A program made the position numbers and the translations under genes. DNA of 64,000 bases from Bradyrhizobium aeschynomenes (lineage in GTDB: Bacteria > Pseudomonadota > Alphaproteobacteria > Rhizobiales > Xanthobacteraceae), in assembly GCF_013178945.1 (NCBI RefSeq), contig NZ_JABFDM010000002.1, positions 906,415-970,414 of the forward strand. The letters are read 5' to 3'. This document shows, piece by piece, positions 19,172-27,108 of the stretch; position 1 is the first letter of the stretch; every line of letters begins with the position of its first letter. The notes under the pieces were generated by a model, which saw only the letters and a program-made list of their open reading frames with translations, ran no database searches and was not told the origin of the DNA.

Positions 19172-20542
19172 ATGCAGGAGAACCTGCATCGGTTCTTCCG
19201 GGCGGCGCGCGGCGCCGGCGTCCACGTCTCGCCGGCCGAGAGCATCGACGCGATGCGCGCGGTGGCGAGCGTCGGGGTCGCCGATCGCACCGTGCTGCGT
19301 GACAGCCTGCTGCTGACGCTCGCCAAGAGCGAGGACGAGAAGAAGGCGCTCGGCGCCTGCTTCGATCTGTTCTTCGCCCATGTCGATCCGGCGCAGGCCG
19401 AAGCCAGTGACGAGGCGCAGGACGCGGCGTCGAACGAGGCCCAGGCTGCTCCGCCATCGGGACAGCCAAGCGATGCCGACACGAGCGCCGAACTCGGCCC
19501 CCTCGCCCAGATGCTGCTGGCGCAGAACACCGCCGACGTCTCGGCCGCCATCGCCAACGCCTCCAGCGCCGTCGGCCTGTCGGAGATCCGCTACTTCACC
19601 CAGCGCGGCCTGTACTCCAGCCGCATGCTGGAGACGATGGGCATCCAGCGGCTGCGAGATGATCTGGACAGGCTGACGGAGACCAACCCGGGGCTGGCCG
19701 AACGACTGCAGGCCGGCCTCGACGGCTTGCGCGACACCGTGCGCGATGCGGTCGCCCAGGCGCTGGCGCTGTACGGCCGGGAGGAAACCGAGAACCTGCG
19801 CCATGAGATCCTGCGCAACGCGCAGCTGTCGCGGATCGAGCCACGCCAGGTCGAGGCGATGCGAGCGCTGATCCGGCAGATCGCCCGCCGCCTGCGCGAG
19901 CGCTACAGCAAGCCCCGCAAGCGCCAGCGCCGCGGCCATCTCGACGTCCGCCGCACGCTCCGCCGCAACGCCGCCTGGGGCAGCGTCCCCTTCCTCACCG
20001 CCTGGAAGCGGAAGCATCGCGACCGCCCGAAAATCGTGGCGCTGTGCGACGTCTCCGGCTCGGTCGCCCGCGTCTCGGATTTCTTCCTGCTGCTGATCCA
20101 CAGCCTGCACGACGTCGTCAGCGACGTCCGCTCGTTCGCCTTCTCCGGTCATCTGATCGAGGTCAGCGAGATCCTGGAGCAGAAGCCCGCCGAGGAGGCG
20201 ATGGCCGAGATCATGCACAAGGTCGGCTTCGGCTCGTCCGATTACGGCTCGTCGCTGGTGGATTTCGAGAAGCAGTTCATGGCCTCGGTGACGCCGCAGA
20301 CCACCGTGATCGTGCTCGGCGACGCCCGCAGCAACAAGCTAGACCCGCGCGCGGATATCCTGAAAGCCATCTCCGAACGCGCCAAGCGCGTGGTCTGGCT
20401 CAATCCGGAAGGACGCGTCACCTGGGGCTGGGGCGACTCCGAAATGCCGCGCTACCAGACCTTCTGCAACGTGGTGCGGCCCTGCGCGACCGCCCAGCAG
20501 CTCGAGCGCGCGGTCAGCGACATCGTGTCGGCGTATCAGTAG
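19172..20542 (+). CDS. VWA-domain protein (CoxE-like)
   Basis: 456-residue partner of the preceding MoxR ATPase. An N-terminal helical region and an acidic, low-complexity linker (about 75-110) precede a basic segment (RKRQRRGHLDVRRTLRR). The C-terminal von Willebrand A domain has the MIDAS motif DVSGS at about residue 293, with further metal residues in GSSDYGSSL and LGDARSNK. The family is CoxE/YehP-like. The start ATG follows the moxR stop by 5 bp, so the two are cotranscribed. Confidence 0.92.
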   Translation: MQENLHRFFRAARGAGVHVSPAESIDAMRAVASVGVADRTVLRDSLLLTLAKSEDEKKALGACFDLFFAHVDPAQAEASDEAQDAASNEAQAAPPSGQPSDADTSAELGPLAQMLLAQNTADVSAAIANASSAVGLSEIRYFTQRGLYSSRMLETMGIQRLRDDLDRLTETNPGLAERLQAGLDGLRDTVRDAVAQALALYGREETENLRHEILRNAQLSRIEPRQVEAMRALIRQIARRLRERYSKPRKRQRRGHLDVRRTLRRNAAWGSVPFLTAWKRKHRDRPKIVALCDVSGSVARVSDFFLLLIHSLHDVVSDVRSFAFSGHLIEVSEILEQKPAEEAMAEIMHKVGFGSSDYGSSLVDFEKQFMASVTPQTTVIVLGDARSNKLDPRADILKAISERAKRVVWLNPEGRVTWGWGDSEMPRYQTFCNVVRPCATAQQLERAVSDIVSAYQ

Positions 20543-20650
20543 CACCCCGCTCCCGCTCTTCACTACGAGCGCGGCGAATAAATGAACATTCTTCTTGCTA
20601 CAAACTAAGCACTATTTACTTCTTGCGACCGGCGCGATGCAAATGACTGC

Positions 20651-20807
20651 GCCCTCTCCCCTTATGGGAGAGGGCATGTAGGACAGCGCTGCAAGTTCGC
20701 TCTGGTGAGGGGTATCTCTCCACGAGCGTGAGTCGCGGAGAGATACCCCTCACCCAAGCGAGCGTTTGGATGGGCCGGCGATGCCCTCTCCCACAAGGGG
20801 AGAGGGC
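20651..20807. repeat. nested inverted-repeat element
   Basis: Two CCCTCTCCC hairpins (20651-20675 and 20783-20807) flank a central hairpin with perfect 18-bp arms, GGTGAGGGGTATCTCTCC (20704-20721) against 20737-20754. The element lies in the 357-bp gap 20543-20899 after the VWA gene. The first part of the gap (20575-20630) is AT-richer than the surroundings but has no recognisable site. Confidence 0.85.
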
Positions 20808-20899
20808 ATAGTCATTTACACCGCGTTCATGGTCGATCGTGCAAGCACTGCGGCGACCAGCCCAATGATTGCGCCACCACGGCACGACCGATCGTGAGG

Positions 20900-21175
20900 C
20901 TACCGTCCCCCCGCCGCGCGCTTCAACAATGCCGCGCGCTGCTGGTCCGAAAAACTCACGCCCGATTTTTTCTCCACCACCTTCACCGCCCACGACCGCA
21001 TCGGATCGTCGTCCACCCGCGCCGGCTCGCGCAGGATGGCGACGCCGATCTCGAGCATTTTGGCATCCGCCTGATGCTCGATGCCGCCGCCTGCGGTGCT
21101 CGCCAACGCCAACGCGCCGGCTGCGGCGCCGATAGCGGCCGCCAAGGCCGTCGTCACGAAGAGTTTCCAGTCCAA
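20900..21175 (-). CDS. small hypothetical membrane-anchored protein
   Basis: 91 residues starting at a TTG codon preceded by AGGGGG. One N-terminal hydrophobic helix (residues about 5-27, Ala/Gly-rich) is followed by a charged domain ending in SDQQRAALLKRAAGGR. It was not recognised as a named family. The balanced composition of the soluble part and the good ribosome site support it being real. Confidence 0.6.
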   Translation of the reverse strand: MDWKLFVTTALAAAIGAAAGALALASTAGGGIEHQADAKMLEIGVAILREPARVDDDPMRSWAVKVVEKKSGVSFSDQQRAALLKRAAGGR

Positions 21176-21344
21176 GTCCGCCCCCTGCTCTTACTGCCAT
21201 TGCGCGGCCACGTTCGAACAGCTTGTTGTCTGCGGCATGGCGATCCTACGTCCGCCGTTCGGCGGCACGCTCATCCGTCGACCACATTCGTTCGATGCAC
21301 GAATGCCGTGACCCATCCGTGTGTGATGTCATATGTGACTGCCC

Positions 21345-21770
21345 GTCGCGTTAGGATGTCGCAGACATCAGGCCTTGTGCCGTCGGGCAAATCAGCACGA
21401 TGCTTACGCCCAACCTGCCTCGGCGAAGAGGGGCGTACGCGTCGTCACGATACGTGGGGCAGGCCGCGGTGGACGCTGTTGCATCATGCGCTTGTTGCGC
21501 AGACGAGTGATGTAGCGCGTACGGTGAAGTCGTGATGTCCTGATACCCCGACGCTGGTATCAAGGTCGAGAGAGACGAATGCTCCGACCGATGGTGGCCA
21601 AAACGCCCGGCGCACCAGGGAGACCACGTATAAGCCGTCAAACATCGCGCAGGGAAGGCCGGCATGTTCGGCCCACCTGTGGTTCCTACCCCGTGCATTT
21701 TCTGTCGCACGGGGGCCGCGGGTGTGGTGGACACCCGGCCTTCCCTGCGCCCTCGATTCTACCGAGGGTG
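21345..21770 (-). repeat. long dispersed repeat, copy A
   Basis: About 400 bp of imperfect homology to 38876-39245 in the opposite orientation. On the minus strand both copies share, in order, GAGGGCGCAGGGAA, CTTCCCTGCGCGATG or its variant, TCTCCCTGGTGCGCCGGGC, TTGGCCACCAT and GGGGTATCAGGAC or its variant. It dominates the 710-bp gene-free stretch 21176-21885. The remainder has no supported gene. Reading frames across it are conserved only as a by-product of the repeat. Confidence 0.75.
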
Positions 21771-21885
21771 ATCGACCAGCAAAGCTCGGACGCGTCAGCG
21801 CCGCGAGAACGCGTAAGTTCACGCCCGATCGACGTGAAGAACGCCTGAGGAGAAGCGGATGCACGCGCCCGCGCGCAATCGCGAT

Positions 21886-22200
21886 CTAGCCCCGCGTAGC
21901 CCGATCCGGTCGGCCATTCACCGGCGACGCATCCGCATCCATGAACCGGCGCTGATGGGCTGCGATGGCGAGATTGGCCATCCTGAGCCGGTTGGTCTGG
22001 CCGCAATCGACCATCCGCGAGATCTCGGTCGCCAGGAACTGATAGGTCTCGAACTCGTCGCGGACGGCGCCGGTGCGCCAGAGAAAGTCGAGCGCGATGT
22101 CGTAGGCCTCGGCGGCCGCAGGCTGTCGGAAGTCACTGAAGATCAAGCGTCCCATCGAGGAGAAGGCGCGGAGGCGAGTCCGGTTCCTATAACGGGACAT
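21886..22200 (-). CDS. small hypothetical protein
   Basis: 104 residues with a natural composition (FSDFRQPAAAEAYDIALDFL, then EFETYQFLATEISRMVDCGQ) that looks like a folded helical protein. Not recognised as a named family. It lies 30 bp downstream of a RidA-like gene on the same strand, so it may be the tail of that transcription unit. Confidence 0.6.
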   Translation of the reverse strand: MSRYRNRTRLRAFSSMGRLIFSDFRQPAAAEAYDIALDFLWRTGAVRDEFETYQFLATEISRMVDCGQTNRLRMANLAIAAHQRRFMDADASPVNGRPDRATRG

Positions 22201-22230
22201 GATTTCGCGACCACCGTGGCAGCATGGCCC

Positions 22231-22674
22231 TCAGCGCGGCACCACCGCGGTGGCCTCGATCTCCACCCGTGCCGTCTTCTCCACCAGCCTGACGACCTGC
22301 ACCAGCGCCATGGCCGGATAGTGGCTGCCGAAGATCTCGCGATAGATCTTCCCAAGCTCCCTCAGATTGCCGAGATACTCATCCATATCGACGACATACC
22401 AAGTCAGCCGCACCAGGTGCTCTGGACGCGCATTCCCTTCGGCCAGGATCGTGGCAATGTTCTGGAGCGCCTGCCGGACCTGCGCGACGAAGCCGTCGGC
22501 GAGCTTCTCCTGCTCGTCCCAGCCGATGACACCGCCGGTGACGACGATTCGCCCTTCCGCACTGATGCCGTTGGCATAGCCCTTCGGCATCGGCCAGCCG
22601 CTCGGCTGCAGCATGCGCAGGTTCGCATCATCCTGCTTCACCACGGCGAGCGTGGGCGCTTTGGTCGTGCTCAC
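22231..22674 (-). CDS. RidA/YjgF-family protein lacking the deaminase arginine
   Basis: 147 residues of the RidA trimer fold (GGVIGWDEQEKLADGFVAQV at about 47-66, C-terminal VEIEATAVVPR). Classic RidA uses an Arg in the PAR motif before the last strands to bind the carboxylate of enamines. Here the motif reads PAM, so imine deaminase activity is doubtful and it belongs to a divergent Rid subgroup. It is 21 bp downstream of the 2-aminobenzoate-CoA ligase gene and probably cotranscribed, pointing to a role with an amino-aromatic intermediate. Confidence 0.88.
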   Translation of the reverse strand: MSTTKAPTLAVVKQDDANLRMLQPSGWPMPKGYANGISAEGRIVVTGGVIGWDEQEKLADGFVAQVRQALQNIATILAEGNARPEHLVRLTWYVVDMDEYLGNLRELGKIYREIFGSHYPAMALVQVVRLVEKTARVEIEATAVVPR

Positions 22675-22695
22675 GAACGTCTCTCCTTGTCTCTG

Positions 22696-24381
22696 CTACG
22701 CGGCCGTGCCCGAAGCGGCGGCCGCGGCCTGCGCGATCTGCCGCAGGGCGAACCGCTTCAGCTTGCCGGTCTCGGTCTTGGGCAGCTGCGTAACGAACTC
22801 GATCGCGCGCGGGTATTTGTACGGCGCGATCTCGCGTTTGACATGCTCCTGCAGCTCAGACACGAGCGCCGGCGTGCCCTCCGCTCCGGGCGCCAGCACG
22901 ACATAGGCCTTCACGACCATGCCGCGAGCTTCGTCGGGGGCGCCCACCACGCCGCACTCGGCGACGGCCGGATGGGTCAGCAGCGACGCCTCGACATCGG
23001 TGCCGGCAATGTTGTAGCCCGACGACACGATCATGTCGTCGGAGCGGGACTGGTACCAGAAGTAGCCGTCCTCATCCATCACATAGGTATCGCCGGTGAC
23101 GTTCCAGCCGTTCTGGACATATTTGCGCTGGCGCTCGTCGGCGAGATAGCGGCAGCCGGTCGGACCGCGCACCGCGAGCCGCCCCATCGTGCCCGGCGGC
23201 ACGTCGCGGCCCTCGTCGTCGACGATCTTGGCCTCGTAGCCCGGCACCGGCTTGCCGGTGGCACCGGGACGGATCTCGTCCTCGACGGCGCTGATGAAGA
23301 TATGCAGCATTTCGGTGGAGCCGATGCCGTCCATGAGCTTCAGCCCGGTCGCCTTCAGCCAGGCATCGAAGGTCGGTTTCGGCAGGGTCTCGCCGGCGGA
23401 GACGCATTTGCGCAGCGAGGAGATGTCGCGGCCTTCGAGCTTGCCCAGCATCGCGCGATAGGCGGTCGGGGCGGTGAAGCAGATCGTGGCCTTGTACCGC
23501 TCGATCGCGGCCAGCAGATCGTCCGGGGTCGTCTTCTCGAGCACGACATAGGACGCGCCGATATGCATCGGGAACAGCACGCCGCCGAATCCGAAGGTGA
23601 AGGCGAGCGGCGCGGTGCCGATGAAGCGGTCGCTCTGGCTGGCGCGCAGCACGTTCCGGGCGTAGCCGTCGCACACCGCGAGCATGTCGCGGTGGAAGTG
23701 CATCGTGCCCTTGGGATCGCCGGTCGTGCCCGACGTGAAGGCGATCAGGCAGAGATCGTCGGAAGCCGTGTCGACCGCGGTGAACTCAGGACTGGCATCG
23801 GCGATCAGCGCCTCCAGCGAGTCGGGCTGTCCATTGCCCCAATACACGATCTGCTTCAGCGCCGACGCAACCGCGCGGGTCTTTTCCATCTCGTCGGCCA
23901 GCTTGCCGTCGCACAGCGCCAGCGCGATCTGCGCCTTCTGGATCGGATACGACAATTCCTTGGCGCGCAGCAGCGGCATGGTCGCGACCACGATGCCGCC
24001 GGCCTTGATCGCGGCAAGATAGGTCGCGACCATCATCGGGTTGTTGGCCGAGCGCAGCAGCACGCGGCCGCCGGGCACGAGGCCGAGCTTGCCGACCAGC
24101 ACGTTGGCGATCTTGTTCACCAACACCTGCAGCTCACGATACGTGTAGCTGACCTCGGTGCTGATGATGCAGGGCGTATCGCCCCGCCCCTCCTCGATCC
24201 AGCGGTCGAGAAAGTGCGTGACGCAGTTCAGCCGCGGCGGATACCGGAGTTCGGGCCTGCTGAACACGAAGTCGGGCCACAGCTCACGCGGCGGCAGATT
24301 GTCCTGGGCAAAGGTGTCGACGTGGGCGCTATGCGCCTGCGCGCCGGCGCTTTCGGGCTGAACCTTGGCGGCAGTGGCCAT
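22696..24381 (-). CDS. 2-aminobenzoate-CoA ligase (benzoate-CoA ligase family)
   Basis: 561-residue adenylate-forming enzyme that activates an aromatic acid to its CoA thioester. The N terminus NLPPRELWPDFVFSRPELRY is typical of 2-aminobenzoate-CoA ligases. The P-loop is FTSGTTGDPKGT, then GIGSTEMLHIF, GDTYVMDEDGYFWYQSR and the catalytic Lys in KTETGKLKRF. The start ATG follows AGGAGCGTG. It is the first gene of a unit with ridA, and a palindrome that recurs before other genes of this cluster lies 52 bp upstream. Anthranilate is the favoured substrate, with benzoate or salicylate as alternatives. Confidence 0.88.
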   Translation of the reverse strand: MATAAKVQPESAGAQAHSAHVDTFAQDNLPPRELWPDFVFSRPELRYPPRLNCVTHFLDRWIEEGRGDTPCIISTEVSYTYRELQVLVNKIANVLVGKLGLVPGGRVLLRSANNPMMVATYLAAIKAGGIVVATMPLLRAKELSYPIQKAQIALALCDGKLADEMEKTRAVASALKQIVYWGNGQPDSLEALIADASPEFTAVDTASDDLCLIAFTSGTTGDPKGTMHFHRDMLAVCDGYARNVLRASQSDRFIGTAPLAFTFGFGGVLFPMHIGASYVVLEKTTPDDLLAAIERYKATICFTAPTAYRAMLGKLEGRDISSLRKCVSAGETLPKPTFDAWLKATGLKLMDGIGSTEMLHIFISAVEDEIRPGATGKPVPGYEAKIVDDEGRDVPPGTMGRLAVRGPTGCRYLADERQRKYVQNGWNVTGDTYVMDEDGYFWYQSRSDDMIVSSGYNIAGTDVEASLLTHPAVAECGVVGAPDEARGMVVKAYVVLAPGAEGTPALVSELQEHVKREIAPYKYPRAIEFVTQLPKTETGKLKRFALRQIAQAAAAASGTAA

Positions 24382-24432
24382 CACACGCTCCTGTCTAAGG
24401 GGAAGAACGCCCGGCACGTTTCAGTCCTAAAC

Positions 24433-24450
24433 ATTTTAGACTTAAAACAT
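24433..24450. promoter_or_regulatory. putative MarR operator, site 1
   Basis: Palindrome with arms TTTTA and TAAAA around GACT (24434-24447), in an AT-rich island between the ligase and marR genes. It matches sites 2 and 3 (30795-30812, 32533-32548) with the shared core ATTTTAGACYTAAAA. The rest of 24382-24545 is unremarkable. Confidence 0.65.
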
Positions 24451-24545
24451 CTCGACGCAAGAGCGGACAAGAGCCGAACATTGTGCAGTGCCCGCAAATT
24501 GTTTGAGCGGTTGCCGCACACGGCGGCGGCACTGTCCCTCCGGCC

Positions 24546-25040
24546 TCAATCCTGCCGGCGCTGCACGGCCTTCTGCGCCGATCCCTTGGTCTTGGCGAGC
24601 AGGCGCATCAGCTCACGGACGTCCTTCTCCGTGAGGTCGCCGAAGATGTCGGCGATCCAGGTCTCGTGCTCGGCGGCCATCTTGCGGAATTCGGCACGCC
24701 CGAGCTTGGTCAACCGGATGACCTGGACGCGACGGTCGGTATCCGAGGTGCGGCGATCCAGATGGCCGGATTCGACCAGGCGTTCGACCAATCCGGTGAC
24801 ATTGCCGTTCGAGACCATCATGCGCTTGGAGACGTCAGACAAGGTCATTCCGTCCGGCGCCTTGTCCAGCTGCGCCATGAGGTCGAACCTCGGCAGCGTC
24901 ACATCAAAGCGCTCGCGCAGCCGGCTGCGGATCTCGCCCTCGATCAGCGTCGTGCAGGTCAGAAGCCGCAACCACAGCCGCAACTCATCGGCATGGTCCT
25001 CGGGCAACTCGACGGCCTTGGTCTCGGAATCAAGAGTCAT
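24546..25040 (-). CDS. MarR-family transcriptional regulator
   Basis: 164-residue dimeric winged-helix regulator: FDVTLPRFDLMAQLDKAPDG leads into the recognition region MTLSDVSKRMMVSNGNVTGL, and the wing TSDTDRRVQVIRLT follows. MarR proteins of this length commonly repress CoA-dependent aromatic pathways and are released by aroyl-CoA or the free acid. It sits amid the anthranilate-type genes, and three similar palindromes lie before surrounding operons, so it is the obvious candidate regulator. Direct evidence of binding is lacking. Confidence 0.92.
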   Translation of the reverse strand: MTLDSETKAVELPEDHADELRLWLRLLTCTTLIEGEIRSRLRERFDVTLPRFDLMAQLDKAPDGMTLSDVSKRMMVSNGNVTGLVERLVESGHLDRRTSDTDRRVQVIRLTKLGRAEFRKMAAEHETWIADIFGDLTEKDVRELMRLLAKTKGSAQKAVQRRQD

Positions 25041-25156
25041 GATGGAATCACATGCGCACGTTCAGCCCCCGGCGGGCGGGCCAGTGAGTTTGACCTTCCG
25101 GACGTTCCGGGAGCAAGGAAAAACGTACCGCAGCTGCGGCGAAGCGCGCATCCCCA

Positions 25157-25179
25157 ATTCCTTTAACCTTCAAGCAATT
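25157..25179. promoter_or_regulatory. possible weaker MarR operator, site 4
   Basis: The segment CTTTAACCTTCAAG resembles site 3 (TTTTAAACTTCAAA) and is flanked by AATT repeats. It lies in the 302-bp divergent gap 25041-25342 between marR and the binding-protein gene. This is the only candidate site I see in that gap. Confidence 0.3.
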
Positions 25180-25342
25180 GGCGCGGCGCTTGCATGCATG
25201 CCGAAACTGCCCTTTCCGCGAGCAGCTCGCTTGCGGCTAAGGGCATCATCAGACTAGGCTTGCGACCAAGCTGCGGTCTGACCCATCGTTAGGTCAGGTG
25301 CAAAAACAGAAGCCTGAATTTCCGCATCCCGGGGGAGTTGTC

Positions 25343-26515
25343 ATGAAAGTGAGTTCGAAGCTGGCCGGTCTCGGCGTCGTGGCCTGCATGCTGGTGCAGC
25401 CGGCGCAGGCCGCCGACAAGATCAAGATCGGCGTCATCGTCACCCTGTCCGGACCGGCCGCCGCGCTTGGCGGGCAGGTCCGCGACGGCTTCAACCTCGC
25501 GATCAAGGACCTCGGCGGCAAGATGGGCGGCAAGGACGTCGAGGTGGTCGTCGCCGACGACGAACTCAAGCCGGACGCCGCGATCACCAAGGCCAAGGGC
25601 CTGCTCGAGCGCGACAAGGTCGACTTCGTCGTCGGCCCGATCTTCTCCAACATGCTGCAGGCGATCCATCGCCCGATCACCGAGAACAAGACCTTCCTGA
25701 TCAGCCCGAACGCTGGTCCGTCGAGCTACGCCGGCAAGGAGTGCAGCCCCTATTTCTACGTGACCTCGTACCAGAACGACCAGGTGCATGCCGTGCTCGG
25801 CAAGGTCGCCCAGGACCGCGGCTACAAGAAGATGTACCTGCTGGTTCCGAACTATCAGGCTGGGCGTGATTCCGTCGCCGGCTTCAAGCTCGACTACAAA
25901 GGCGAGATCGTCGAGGAATCCTACGTCCCCCTCAACACGCTCGACTTCCAGCCGGAGCTGTCCAAGATCTCCTCGCAGAAGCCCGACGCCGTGTTCACCT
26001 TCATGCCGGGTGGCATGGGCGTGAACCTCGTCAAGCAGTTCAAGCAGGCCGGCCTCGCCGACACGGTTCCGGTGCTCTCCGCCTTCACGGTCGATGAGTC
26101 CACGCTGCCGGCGCAGCAGGATGCGGCCGTCGGCATGTTCGGCGGCGCAAATTGGGCCCCCAACTTCGACAACGCACAGAGCAAGAAGTTCGTCGCCGGC
26201 TACGAGGCAGCCTATAACAGCGTACCCGGGACCTATGCCATGCAGGCCTATGACGCCGCGCTGCTGATCGACAGCGCCGTGAAGGCCGTGGGCGGCGATC
26301 TCACGAACAAGGACAAGGTGGCCGCGGCGCTGAAGAAGGCCGACTTCGCCTCGCTGCGCGGCAACTTCAAGTTCAACACCAACGGCTATCCGATCCAGGA
26401 CTTCTACCTGACCAAGGTCGCCAAGCGGCCCGACGGCAAGTTCCAGACCGAGATCGTGCAGAAGGTGTTCGAGAACTACGCCGACCGCTATGCCAAGGAT
26501 TGCGCGGCCAAGTAA
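25343..26515 (+). CDS. ABC transporter substrate-binding protein, branched-chain amino acid/aromatic acid type
   Basis: 390-residue periplasmic protein of the Leu/Ile/Val-binding (Peripla_BP_6) family. The signal peptide is MKVSSKLAGLGVVACMLVQP, cleaved near AQA-ADK. The mature start KIKIGVIVTLSGPAAALGGQ is characteristic. The ATG follows GGGGGAG. Members of this subgroup in Rhodopseudomonas and Bradyrhizobium bind aromatic acids. No permease or ATPase of its class is adjacent, so it must use components encoded elsewhere. It is followed by a cupin gene 20 bp away. Confidence 0.92.
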   Translation: MKVSSKLAGLGVVACMLVQPAQAADKIKIGVIVTLSGPAAALGGQVRDGFNLAIKDLGGKMGGKDVEVVVADDELKPDAAITKAKGLLERDKVDFVVGPIFSNMLQAIHRPITENKTFLISPNAGPSSYAGKECSPYFYVTSYQNDQVHAVLGKVAQDRGYKKMYLLVPNYQAGRDSVAGFKLDYKGEIVEESYVPLNTLDFQPELSKISSQKPDAVFTFMPGGMGVNLVKQFKQAGLADTVPVLSAFTVDESTLPAQQDAAVGMFGGANWAPNFDNAQSKKFVAGYEAAYNSVPGTYAMQAYDAALLIDSAVKAVGGDLTNKDKVAAALKKADFASLRGNFKFNTNGYPIQDFYLTKVAKRPDGKFQTEIVQKVFENYADRYAKDCAAK

Positions 26516-26535
26516 CGACAGGGAGCGAAACCAAT

Positions 26536-26994
26536 ATGAGCCATCCGGAAATCGCCGGCATCACCCGGGCCAATGAGGGCATCCAGGGCATCTCCTGGAA
26601 CATCCTCGGCCAGGTCTACGCGCCGAAGAACCGCACCGAGCACAGCTTCTCCTGGCACGCGACGTTCCCGGTCGGAACCTTCGTGCCGCCGCACATCCAT
26701 CCCGACCAGGACGAGTATCTCTACATCCTCGAAGGCAGGCTCGACTTCTTCCTCGACGGCGCCGAGGAATACGCCACCGCCGGCGACACGGTGCGACTGC
26801 CGATGGGCAAGCCGCACGGCATCTTCAACAAGTCGCAGCAGACCGCCAAGACCTTGTTCTGGGTGTCGCCGACGCGGCGGCTCTACGAGCTGTTCTGGGC
26901 GATCCACAACATGCGCGAGCAGAACCCCGACGACGTCGTGAAGCTCGCCGCCGAGCACAACATCCACTTCCTCCCGCCCCCTCCGGGGGCGTGA
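26536..26994 (+). CDS. single-domain cupin protein
   Basis: 152-residue beta-barrel protein. Cupin motif 1 is PPHIHPDQDEYLYILEGRLD (two His and a Glu as metal ligands) and motif 2 is VRLPMGKPHGIFNKS with the third His. Such proteins may be small dioxygenases, isomerases or binding proteins. It is cotranscribed with the preceding periplasmic binding protein. The reaction is unknown, though placement in an aromatic-CoA cluster suggests a side activity in the pathway. Confidence 0.88.
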   Translation: MSHPEIAGITRANEGIQGISWNILGQVYAPKNRTEHSFSWHATFPVGTFVPPHIHPDQDEYLYILEGRLDFFLDGAEEYATAGDTVRLPMGKPHGIFNKSQQTAKTLFWVSPTRRLYELFWAIHNMREQNPDDVVKLAAEHNIHFLPPPPGA

Positions 26995-27042
26995 GTCGAC
27001 TGCGCGTTTGATCGCAGACTATCGCGCAGCAAACAGTGCGCC

Positions 27043-27071
27043 CCCTCTCCCCGTCCTTCACGGGGAGAGGG
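27043..27071. terminator. bidirectional hairpin between convergent genes
   Basis: Perfect 12-bp stem CCCTCTCCCCGT / ACGGGGAGAGGG with a 5-nt loop, in the gap between the convergent cupin and monooxygenase genes. Same family as 17442-17469. There is no T-run. Confidence 0.55.
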
Positions 27072-27108
27072 CTGGGGTGAGGAGCAGCCCCACGAAAGAT
27101 CCCAGCTA

